NCBI GenBank assembly: GCA_033980235.1
Contig: CM067069.1
Location: 827,501 to 891,500 of the forward strand
DNA length: 64,000 nucleotides
Origin: Diadema setosum
Lineage: Eukaryota > Echinodermata > Echinoidea > Diadematoida > Diadematidae
Reading direction: 5' to 3'
Under the pieces are notes generated by a model that was given only the letters and a program-made list of their open reading frames with translations, ran no database searches and was not told the origin of the DNA. The translations under genes were made by a program, and so were the position numbers. Positions 24,201-37,000 of this stretch are shown one piece after another. Every line of letters begins with the position of its first letter. Position 1 is the first letter of the stretch.

Positions 24201-27200
24201 CTGCTATGCTCACTCCTGAGGACACCCTCAGTTGCTTTTTGTTCATCTCTAATGTCTTTCATTTGCTTTCCCAGGTCGTCACCGAAAAGGAATTTGGAGA
24301 CCGGTGTAGAGGGCTTGCAGAGATGTTGGAATTGATAACCAATGTCTGGTTTCATGAATTCCTTACGAAAGGAATTTAGCTCAAAGTTCGCACTGCACAG
24401 AAGTGCTAGTGCATCTTGCTGCTGTTCAGTAATTTTCTGTGCCGACACTGTATGTATGTAGGCATTGATGCCTCTCGTGAGATTCTTTTGGAGTCTCTGA
24501 AATTTGAGGTCTCGTGTCTTTGAAAAGGCAGGTAGCCCATTCCAGATTCTTTGGTTGACTTTCGGCACATCCACCAGCTCACAGTTGCTGGGAATGGGGT
24601 ATTTAGTGATCGTTTCATCTACCACTTTGGGTTCAAGCTGGTGGGTCAGAAGGTAGGCTGTAGACTTAGCAATTTCTGGGTCAATGGGGGGACCAACTTC
24701 CTCAGCCACAGCAAATTTGGCTGCAATGTTTGGAACTTTTTCCACTACAGGAGGGGGAACTTCGCCTTCTTCAATATCAAATTTGTCATCCTGACAACGA
24801 TCCCCTTGACCTGGTTGGATTATCACTGAGTTTTCATCCATATCTCGGCCCAAAAATGGTGCCGCATATTCATCATCATAATGGCAGTCAGTATCTGCCG
24901 AGTCTGAAGGGGAGTATTCAGAACGAGTCCTGATACTCTTTCCATTGCCACCGCCTTCACGGGCTGGTGTCTGCTTTGCCGACTGTGCCTCCACAAATTG
25001 AACAACCACAGCTAATTGGCCTTCAAGCTTGCCGAGTCTATCCTCCAAAGTTGAAACTTTAGAAGCCAGTTTGGCAGGTGGTTTCACTGTTTTGTTTGCA
25101 CCGGTACTACCACTAGGGTTAGCACTGCTTGTAGTTGCAGTAGTACTATTACCTTGCCGGCTCTAGTAGGCGTTTTACCTTTGGCTGTCGCAGTTTTCTG
25201 CTTGCACTCTTGTGCGTGTTGGTCTCCGCGACCCCCGCCGGTGGCTGCCGGGGACGCAGCTGCTGTCAGCAGCGGTGGTGCGGCTGCGCCGCCCACGTTT
25301 GGAACGTTGGTTGAAGACATAAATACCGTTGTTGTTCAGCTGAAGAATGGTCGTTAAAACCATAAAAAAAACCTGGCAAAACCTCCCGTTGAGGTAACTT
25401 TAGCTATTATGTCAATCCAACTCGAACGAAACTTGAATTTTCAAGTGCAATTCCGGCGAATTTTCCGATGCACAGAAATTCGCGTGTAAGCAAGATGGCG
25501 GTGACTAACGAATTGAGTGGCACGCGCACTAGCGGGATCTCATATATGACGTAATCTCTCACGAAATTACGATATAAAATTCTCTTATAAAGTGGGAGTA
25601 TGTGTACATGTATGTACAACATACCGTAACCAATAGTGTAGACAAAAACTTTTGTGTGATTTTACCTTTGAAAATCTTGGCTCTCGCAAAATTCATGAAA
25701 TCAAAATGCATGCTATCATTTCTTGTTTGACAGTAACTTCATCTAAAAAAGTAAAACATTCAGAATAATGCACTGCCCCCTAACACTTCCATTAAAACAA
25801 AGGATATGGGCAAGATTCTTTCTAACATCTTTTTTTTTCTCCTTCTTCTCATAGACACACACAAACAAAAAATAATTCAATGCAAGTCAGTTATCAGAAA
25901 CCAGCTTTCATATCAGATCCAGCTGGTGTACTCTGTTTTGACCAAAGACATAATTTGGCCTGTTCAAGATTACTGCTAGCAGAGTTGGTTATCTTATGAA
26001 AATATTCTCTGTCCAACATATACAATGCACATCCGTTATAACAAACACAGTTATAACAAAATTCTTGCTACAACAAAGTAAAATTCCAGGTCCCGAAATT
26101 ATCATCTGTATCTCATTGCATACTTCACTCTTCAGCTTAAGCAGAATTTCAATATTAATGAAAGCAAACTTTCTGTCCCAAGGACTTTGTTATAACATGA
26201 GTCACCTGTAATATAATCACTACGCATCATAGCTCCCTGCAAGGGGAGCTTTGAAAATGTATTTGTTTAAAGACAATCTTACCATCAACTTGATTATCAA
26301 AGTCTGTGGCAATGGCCAGCATCTCCTCCGCAGCATTGAAGGCATCTTGTGAAAGAAGAAGTGCATTGGCTGCTCCCACATTGGCCGCTGCTGACCGGTC
26401 TCTACGGTCATTAACTTCTTGAATGGTAGCGTCCACCTCTTGGCGAGTCTGCGCTGTCTGACTGACCGCACCATTGACTGTATTGACAATGCTCTGAGCG
26501 CTGGATATCCGGTTTTCAGCCTGAAGTTTGTGAAGGTTCGTATGCAACGGAAATACTTCCACTATAATGATTTTTTAATGACTGAAGAGTGCTCTCTAAC
26601 CATGTCATGGGTGGATCTCTACTGAAATATGCCACTCTTTATTCCATAACCTCAAATCTAGGGTTTGCTTTAAAAATCTTGTAATCTGGTAATTATACTA
26701 CCATATTAACAACTACATATTTAACATGATTTTTCAGTCTATTTTCTTCAAAGAATGAAATAAAGATATAAAACAGAATTGATATTGTTCACCAATCATA
26801 GCATAAATATGGCAGAAAATGAATTCTTACTCAAAATATATCTTCGACAGTGAAAGAGTTTTACTATGCCATATAACTTTCCATACAACAAACAGGGAAT
26901 TGGCCTGGAAGAAGTCTTTATTTCTGGTGTCCAACAAACTTGGTTATGAACACAGTGACAATCGGGGAGGACAGTCATGAAAACAAAACTTAAAATTTGC
27001 CTCTTTATAGAGTACGGTTTAATCATGCTTACCGAGGCTTGAACATTTCCTGCCTCAGTAGTCTTTTCTGCAGCCTGTTGTATGATGTCATCAATCCTAC
27101 TCTCATCCACTGCAGATTGTGTAGCTTCAACGTCAGCCAGCTTTCTCCTGGTGGCAGAGTCTACCTCTCTAGCCCTGCTGGCCAGGTCAGTGACCTCTTG

Positions 27201-29974
27201 AACAGTTACCTGACCCAGTTGCTCCACACTGGTTGCCCGGACAACCTCAGCGGCCGTCCTAGAGGTTGTATTGTCATGAACAACCTGTGCACTCTGTGCA
27301 GTCTGAAAACAAAGAAAAGCAGTAAACCAAATAAATCTTTGGGGACTTGATAAAACTGCCTATCTGTAGATTGCGTGTGTCAAATAGAAAAAAAAAATGC
27401 ATCATGGTTCAGCAAATGAAAAAACTGTTTCTTAATGCACATAGTGTTGTCTACTTCACTTCTCTAGTACGCATCAGTTCTAGCTAAATCCTGTAAAAAT
27501 CACAAGGCTGGACTGACACAATAACTGTTGTTAATATTTCATGGGACAGGAGCTACAAGTACACACAGTATACTGGGCACCATTGGTCAATCAATCGGCA
27601 TGAGCTCGTCTTGGACTCTTTCAAACTTTGTGGATCTATGGGCAGCCTCATCATGGATTTATGTTCCTATAGCCTACCAGATAGCTTTTATATTTGGGAC
27701 ACACAAAAGATCTCTCTAGCTATTCTCAAAAGGGCATGTCTACGTGCAACATGTGTGACTGTGCTTTCCATTCTCCTTAATATACTTCATGTTGTCCAAC
27801 ATACAGAATATCAGTGTGAGGTGAAGTATCCGGGAATGCCACGATACATGAATCAAATTGTACATTTTCAGAGCTGGGTTAAGAGAGTAAAGCAGGTACT
27901 GTAGCACAAACACACACACACACACTCAAAAATACAGAATGGAAGGCCAGCATAAAATACCAAAATCACACAGAATCCCCAGTTGACAAGCAACAGTTCA
28001 CATACATGGTAATGAAGTCATAGTACCAAAGACAAAGCAACAACAACAACAACAAAATAGTTAAACAAACAACAACAACCATCCCCTCTCTCTCAAACAA
28101 AACACACTCAAGGAACTGATAAAACATACTGGGTGATGCTTGTCATTCTGAAGGTTTGTTAAACTGAAAATAAAATAAGGTTTGATATTCCAAAGGTTTG
28201 TTATTCCAAAACACACAAAGTCCCTGAACCTAAATGTTCATTCATTTGTCCGAAAATGAAATAGGGCTTGTTAATCAAAACATTTGTGGTGTTATTTCAA
28301 AGGTTCATTCATCTGAAAATGAAATAAGGTTCATTATTCTTTAAGGTTAGTTAATCTGAAAATGAAATAATTCATTATTCCAAAGAAAAACAAAGAATTA
28401 ATGTTCCTTATTCCACAGGTTTATTATTCAACAAAATGAAATAAGGTTCGTTTATGCGAACCTTTGGAAAAACAAAACTTTGGACTAATAAACTGTAACC
28501 AATGTAGTTGTATCAATGAAGTTAACCCAGCATCTTCAAATTACCTGAAGGGCCTCATTAGCTGCATCCATCGTGTCCTGAGTGATGTTCCTGATCTCTG
28601 ATACCTGTTGCTCCAGCGAGGAAACATCACTGGCTGTTTGACCTCTGACCTCCTCGATCCGTCCAGCCTGTACTGCCAGGTCGTCTCTCAGATCTTCCAG
28701 AATGCTCTGTGCAACTTGGAAAGAACCTGGAGTTGAGGGGGAGATCAAGTATGGTACAGTGTAAACTCTACTCTTTTACACAGTATCTGACTTATGCCAC
28801 CACAAAACAAACTGATAAATCAGAAATGTATGAAAGTTCAATTTTGACCTCGGCTGGACACTTTTTCGGGTGATCCCAACTCTTGAATTATACTTTAGGT
28901 CATGCTGTGATCTTAGCACGCACAAATGATTCCATAAAGATACTCTATAAATTGTATGCAGATGGTGGTATGCTTGACCTTTTAGCTATGCACACTGCAC
29001 AAGTACTGTCACCATTTATCATTGCATCATTTGAAAGAAATGAATACAGGTCTAGACTTAATACATTATTCCTAATTCAATTCTTCAGTTTGTTGGTAAA
29101 CCAGCTGCTACCTTGTACACTCAGCAACTTTGCCTGTGGATACATTACAGCGGACGATAGATTAATGACACCACAAAACTCAGTCCAGGATTACATTATG
29201 GTCACAAGGTCTCACCACTTGTAAGTACTCCATAAGCCTCTGTCAGCTCCTGGTTCACCAGTTCAACAGTTTCCATGGCAACACGTGCATTCTCCTCAGC
29301 TCTGGTAGCATTCTCCTGCGCTGTAGTGATCATTTCCCGAACGCCATCAAGTGTTTCCAGAAGAGATTCCACAACCATGTTAAGAGCAACGATGGTGCTC
29401 TGCAAATTGGCACCATCTTGGACAGCTGCACTTGTCTGTGAAGCACAAAAAATACTTAAGTTACACACTATTTAAGGCTGGTACCAAGAAAAAGAATGGT
29501 AAGATCATAGATGTCTCAAGTTTGACAGTGTAGCATTGTACACAATACAGATGACTAATACTAATCTTCACATTTCACACGAGATACACTGTCTCCTCAG
29601 AATGCGGAACACTCTAGCCTAGCACAGTACTGGCACAGTACAGTATGGTTCGGTTTGCTTTGAATGCTTGGAACACAGCCTTAAGAGTCTGCTTGTGCAT
29701 AAGAGATATTCATACTCACCGCATCTAAAAGTTGTGTGAGTTCTGAGTTGGTTTCCCTAAGACGCTCATAAAATGGCGATGGAATGGAGGAGTTGTCCCT
29801 GTCTTCCAAGAATCTCACAAAAGCTGACAGGTTTGCAACAGAGATCTGAAGCTCCAAGTGGGCAGTCTCGATACCATCGTAGCAAACATCACATTCTACA
29901 CAGAATCAGAAATGGATGATAGTCAACCCAATTTGCAGTCACAGGCAGTATAAGATATTACAGGCATAGTACAA

Positions 29975-30060
<86 letters not shown>

Positions 30061-30070
30061 TATATCTATA

Positions 30071-30109
<39 letters not shown>

Positions 30110-30960
30110 TATTCATCGCATAATCGGGACATGTTGGGAGTAGCAAACACGGCCCCTTTAAGTGGGGTGCCCGATTTCGCGATGAGCACTCACCGTACAC
30201 TAACGGCATACGACATGTACATGTAGTGCACACACACACACACACACATGCATACTGACGTACTGTACATGTACATGAATACACAACCGCGCTACCCCTC
30301 GGCGCTACCCTCAAGCTCTCCCTGCATTCTCGCAATGATGTAGAGTAATCGCAACCGGGTTCTTCTTCTGTCACCTCTCTTCGAACACAAAATATGTGGA
30401 TTAAAAGCTAGCACTTTCTTAAACATTCGTAGAATTCTTGGACACGTAGGGTGTTCCGTATAAATACATATCCACAACTATGGGAAATGATTACCCAGAA
30501 CTGATGTGGGAACGTCAATGAAAAGTCCTTCAATCATTCAATCATCACGGCTTGATTGTTTACTTGCCGCGATCACTGCACTGTACATGTGTTGTCAATG
30601 TGTAGCGATCTAGCTCGCCATATATACACATGTACAGAAAAGTGAAGGCGGGCAGCGAGCTGAAATGTACGTGTACTGGATGGACGGAGGTCAAAACACA
30701 CCAGTCCGAAGCTTGCTTTATAAGTTCGATGTAAACGACAACTGATAGGGAATCTTTGAAATATTGTTGTGGTATTTTGGTAGATTTTTTGTGTAAAATA
30801 TCAACAAAATCAAAGATCGCTTGAAGAAAAAATGTCCCGTTTATCAGAGGTCCCCGCCCGATTATCCAGTGAAAATAACGTGCATTGGAAATGTTTCTGG
30901 GAAGCGTATGTCATTGAAGCGAGGTTCCCGATTATCAGATGCCCGATTATGCGATGAATA

Positions 30961-31057
<97 letters not shown>

Positions 31058-34000
31058 CACACTTGTACATCTGGCTGTTTTGAGTTTAATCATGAACATT
31101 GATGGTATATTACTTTCTTATTTAACTCCAGAGAGACAGCCTATGTAATGGTTTGACTAAAAAACAAAGACAATAACAATTTACAAAAAAACATCACAAA
31201 ATAAACAAGAAGAAAAATGTCTGAATTAAGTGGCTCTACAAGACTCTAAAGGCACAGGACTGTGACTCACCAAATTAACTCTTTACCTGATTCACACGCA
31301 TGTATCCTTTTCTTGTTCCTACTTTACCATTGGTCTTTAATAACAGTGTATCACTTTGTGCCTAAAACTTCATATTGCTATAAAACTGCATGATTCATAT
31401 TCACATACACATATATACCCATATAACATGGTCATATTTACTAAGGATGGTCTCTTCCAACTCCCAGAGTTCTGCCACAATTACCCCAGCACTGCCAGGA
31501 AACTAGTTCTGCAGGCCTATGATATTGACTAAAGCCGAACCCTTAACACAAACTTATGGTAGATGAGCCACAATTTTCGGTATTCCTGTAAAAAATGCAT
31601 TCTTGTTTCCCTGTGGGTAATAATAACTGAGCCTGACACTGGAATATGCACACACCCTGTCTTATAGCAACAAGACAAAGAGGCTATCAGTGGATAGCTT
31701 TCATAGTGGAATACAAGCCAATACATTACTTACTGAGGCAGCCAAGGTCATAGTTGTAGTAGTTGTAGGCACAGCCATCACACAGCCTGCCACCAAAGTT
31801 GCCCACACAAGGACACTGGCCACTGTTGTTATCACACTGAGTTGCACCTCCTGTTCCAGTTGTATTACAGTTGCACGCTTTGGGGCAAAGTTCAAAAGAA
31901 AACATTCATGAAGGGTTGGTAAAGCCGGCTACAACATAGTAAGACAGGATTGTACATTTTAAAAGTCAAAATGGTGACCTTGCCCAAAATGGGTTTGTAC
32001 ATGCAGACTATCACACATTCAGACTGTTATCTAAATAAGATGTGAGCTCAGAGCTGAGAGGTGAACTCACATAAACAAATTAGGATGAACATTTGGGTAA
32101 CCTGTCTCAGACAGAGCACAGTGTACTGTAAAACCAGAAATTTTTGTGAGCATGAAACTTTCAAGAATTTCTTGAGGAGCAAAGTTTTGTGAATGTACAA
32201 TGCATGCAAAGGTTCAACAAATTTCTGTATTATTAGTACATGTAGTATATTATAACTTTTCACCAGTCGGTAATTTGCAAAAGTTGCATGCCACGTAAAA
32301 GGCCTTCAGCTCCAATTCACGAAAGTTTCACAGCACAAATATTTCTGGTCATACAGTACAGTATTCTAATTTATTTGGCTGTTAAAGGCATGTTAACTTC
32401 AGAAAGGATCAACCCAATCTAGAATGTAAAAAAACAAAAACAAAAACAAACAGAAAAAAATAGAAAAAGACAATAGACACGAATACAAAAGCTGGAAGAT
32501 AAACTCTACCTTCACAGCCCCCACCAAAGAGGTCAGTCCCAAAGCCATAGTAGTTTGGGATACAAGAGTCACAGGCGGGTTCCTGGACGTTTGCAGCACA
32601 GCTCTCGCACAAGTCTCCCACTGTCCCCAGACGACAGTCTATACACACTCCAGAGTCGGGATCACAAGACGACGACCGACCAGTGCAGTAACAAGGAACA
32701 CACGGCTCCGTGGGCGGGCCAAAGGGATTCTGGCGCTTGGTTCTCGCAAGGCACATGTCACATGACAGACCTGTATGACGAAGCATCGCATCATGACTGT
32801 CACATGACTATGGATGAATCTTTTTCCGAGTTTGATAAAATTCCCCGACTATTACTGAACACAAGGGCTCGGTTTCACAGATCCTAACTCTCAGCGGGTG
32901 TGTGAAACAAACTATTAGTACCTTAACAGGTTTTCATCTTTTTCCTCATGAGAAGTTAATTGGTTCAGTTTGAGTGGTGAATCTCTATGACATTGGGATT
33001 CCATTTCATCTCTTTATCTTATGAGAGGGCTATATCTTTAACTATGGAGGGGATGCCATGGCATAATAACACACAACACTCATCATTGGGACTCCCAGCA
33101 GTTCAGACCCTGGACCTCTTAATCACGAGAGAATAATGCTAGTAACTGATTCAACCTGCTGCTTTTATGAGGAACAGTTTACAATAGTGATATTGAAAAT
33201 TTGCAAGACAGGTTTTTTCTGTTTGTCATGTAAGATGTTAGTGGAAATCAAAACCCGTGTCAAAAGATACAATAATGTGGCAGCATTTTGTTTTCTTTTT
33301 CATTATTTTTTTGCTATCATATCATGAGTGCTGGAGAAAAGTATCTCCACATACTATTGCATAAAATCAGAAACAAGCTATTTCCCTCATCTTCTAAAAA
33401 ATTCATATATACTTGAAATTGGCATTGCAAAACCTAGAAAAATGGAGTGCAAACTTTACATGAAATCTGAAACTTCAGTCAATGTCAGCATAGTATTGAC
33501 AGAAAGAAAAAAATGTACCCATGGTGTTTGAGGAGATGTCACACACGCATTGTTCAACGTTTGTTGTAGTCACTGCCTCAGCTGCAGGGTTTGCATCATA
33601 GGTTGATGTTGCCATGGAAACTGAGTAGAAGGTGCTTGCAGTGCCAGCACCAAATGAGGCTCGAATCTGGATGCTTGTGACATCTGCCAAGATAGCTGTG
33701 TGAGATAAGTAGAAACAAAAACCATTTATGCATACTACATCAACAATATTTTAATCTTTTCTGTGTCCAGGAACCTTGCTACAACATGCTAAGTTTTCTC
33801 ATCAGCAGTTAGCTAATCTGTCTTCACTTGACCTCATAGTAAGCTATAGCAAGCCCACTCAGGTAAAACAGTGTGTCTCATTCCAACTGAAAGGCTATGG
33901 TGGAAAATAAGATTATGGGTATTAGGAAATGCTCTGGCAATTATTTTCCAGACGTCTGTGCCAACAAGTGAATAAATCACACCAGTACACTTGCGAAGAA

Positions 34001-37000
34001 GACAATAAAATACATTAAGCTTCATGATTGCCAATATGAAAGTAGAAGTGAGAAAAGGACTATGACTACTTTATTTGATATCTACATCCATCAGTTAATG
34101 TGGTGGATTTTGCATATTCATCCAGTGATGATTTGCTCTCATCTAATCAGTATCAAAGAATGTTATTGTATTCTCACAACAGATAATACACCACTATTTT
34201 ATCCAATTCTGCTTTTCCTGCATGCTTGTATGCCATAAACTTGCCAAGCAAAACCAGATATTGCTAATCTTAGGTTTAATGCACAAAGAACTTTGATGAC
34301 TAGACTTCACTGTTGGCGTTTCCTTGAGTGTTTGTGTGTGTTGTGAGAGAGAAGGAAAGAAGGTTTCTCCCTAGAAAGTGTAGTATTCAGTGTCCATGCA
34401 TACAGCCATAATTTGTCAAGTGTTTTAACTGGCAGACAGTTAAATCCATTCAACCAAAGTTGGCCATAATGACACACAATTCAACCCATTCAGGTGTAAA
34501 TGGGATAGTGCCACACTAACAAGGTCATCGTAATATAAGTACACTGTAGAGTCAGGATAACTTAATCTCTGTTCACTAACAATCGCTTGCAAGATATGTG
34601 TGCAGTATGGGGTTTAAGACAGGCCAATATATACGTATTTCACAACTTCGTCCAAAGACTCATCAATGCAAATTCAATCAGTTTTCATACCTAGGAAGTC
34701 CTGATCAGAAATCTCGCTGTCCCCTTCCACCTCTCGCCAGAAGCTTTCATAAAAGGTGGCAGTGAACACTGCTGTCTGTAGGGTTGGCACAAAGGCCTCT
34801 TCGGTGTAATAGATGCTGGTGTTCTGTGGACCTCCGGTCATAATGAGATACTGACCTACAGAGAGGTCAACTGTCCCTATGTCCAGTTTGGCCGAGTAGG
34901 AGAATGTTTGACCATACGAGCTGAGCTTGAAACCCAGATAGGATGATGGAGCGAAGAGATAGACTGATTCTCCACTCGGTAGGAAGGGCGGATGAGAGAC
35001 ACGGATGTTAGCAGCATTGACATCCAAGGAGGACACTTCAGAAGATCGCCAACCATCGGAACTGAAGATCAAACAACAGTGACAACAGCCAGTAATATAC
35101 ATGATTCTTGCTACTTGTAAACACTCATAACATCCTTTTGTAACGTATGGCAAGTTACAATGGCAGTTCAGAAGCATTCAAAGGCAGCCTTGAAATGAGC
35201 CCTAATGTGCTCCTTTAATAGTTTGTGAATAGATATCTAATTAGTTTGAGATAGGTTTGGAACACCTAAAAGATGATTTCCGAGACTTTGTTCATCTTGT
35301 TATTTGTTTAGTTTTAAGATAAATCCTCTACCTGCATCAGTCTTCACAAGATCCATTATACAATGTAAAATGTCTTTCCTCTGTGCACATAACAGCAATT
35401 AACGATACTAATAGTAATTTAGAATTGCATTCTGCACAAACATGCTAACAAAAGGAACAAAATTCAGTTAAACTATGAATCCACGAAAATCAACTGGAGT
35501 GTGGTCCTAAGTTAGGAAATTCTACCCAGGACATACCTTCCATCTGTGAAGTCTGAGGTGATGTAATCCTGGACGTAATTTGGAGCAGCGTTGCACACTG
35601 TCCCATGGCCATAGCAGAAGCAGGGCTGACATCCAGCTGGGTTGGACATGGCAAGGTTGAAGGAGCCTGGTGCACACTGGTCACACTTTGTGCCCTGGAC
35701 ACTGGTCTTACAGGAACACACACCCAGGATGGGATCACAGCTGACTGCCAGAGACCCAGCTGGGTTGCATTCACACTCACTGATGATGACAGGATACAAA
35801 AAACTCTCATTTACAAACTCGTCTACTGATATGACAACTTTAATGATGTCTTTCATACTGCATTTCAAATGGTAAGGCTCCCTCTGAGATGAAGAGTAGT
35901 GCGAGGAGTTAAACATGATTGTTCTAACTTCAAACAATTCCTTGCATTCTTTCATTGCAACAAGAGATTTAGTCAGATTACTTAAAGTCTAAAAGTCTAT
36001 TCCTTGTGTCTAGTCTCGTGTGTGTATTTACTGTTTAGTGTACAACAGCTGGTGTCTAGATTAAATTCTATGTGTGAATGGGAAGTGTCAAAAGGAAGAT
36101 AATTTTTGTGAGCCTTCTAGGTAGCATGATGCTGATTGCAATTTCTGATAAATTATTGTTTGCTAACACTTCCTTCTGTAACAAGTTTAGAACACCTTTC
36201 ATGAAATCAATTCACAAGCTTGAACTAGATTTCTTCCCTTTTTGTTTACAATCTGTCATTAGTCTGCCCCCCCCCCCCCAAAGAAAATCATGAAAATGTG
36301 TGTGTTGACAAGGCTCAAAAGTAAATGCTTTTTAAAACCCTTTTTCTACGATAAATATTCAATTGAAATGGATAAATCCAGTAGTCTCTTCATACCTGCA
36401 ACCATTGGCAGTGAGGTTGAAGAAGCCATCCAGACACCTGTCACACTTTTCTCCTCCCACAGTCTCCATACAGCTACACACCCCTTCCTCGTTACACTGG
36501 GGTGACAGTGACCCCAATTCCAGGCAGCCACAGTCCAGGCAGCCTTCCTCACCACCGAAACCATAGAAGCCCCTCAGACACACACTACACTGTCTGCTGC
36601 TCTCCACCCCAAGGGAGTTCAGCTGACCCATGAGAGCCACACCGTCCTTGCATGGACACTGACCAGTCTGGAAGTCACAGGCCAAGGTGATTGACCCCTC
36701 TGAACTGCACCCACAGGCTGTCGAGCAAACAGTCAATCATTCATTTGGATATGGAGATTTTCTTCAACATATACATGCAATATCTACATTGTCAAGCTGT
36801 GTGTTCTAGACATGCCATACAATTTCTGAGTTCAAAGTCTTCATTCAACTCAAGCATGAATTAGAATCGAGGATTAGATTCACTGGTTTTCATCAACACA
36901 AATCAATGATTATGTAATTTGTTAGGAATATTCTTACCCATACGCCTCTGTAAGTCACAGGATAAGTGTAATTCTTTTAACAAAAAAAGAAGTGTTGAAC

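Larger units (their letters stand above)
20446..25580 (-). mobile_element. DIRS1-like tyrosine recombinase retrotransposon
   Basis: About 5.1 kb in a laminin intron and on the same strand as laminin. In the direction of the element (right to left): 5' terminal inverted repeat, Gag-like ORF, RT/RNase H ORF, tyrosine recombinase ORF, internal complementary region and 3' terminal repeat. DIRS elements replicate through a circular intermediate inserted by the recombinase and leave no target duplication, which agrees with what is seen. Both ends share ATATAAAAT, so the exact limits are uncertain by about 9 bp. RT and recombinase ORFs are open; the Gag start is interrupted by a frameshift. Confidence 0.9.

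Noticed and set aside
28045..28080. CAA repeats as a CRISPR or coding Gln tract
   Set aside because: Simple intronic microsatellite; no CRISPR-like spacer structure anywhere in the window.
29998..31148. ORFs with long Ile-Tyr repeats
   Set aside because: Translations of TA microsatellites.
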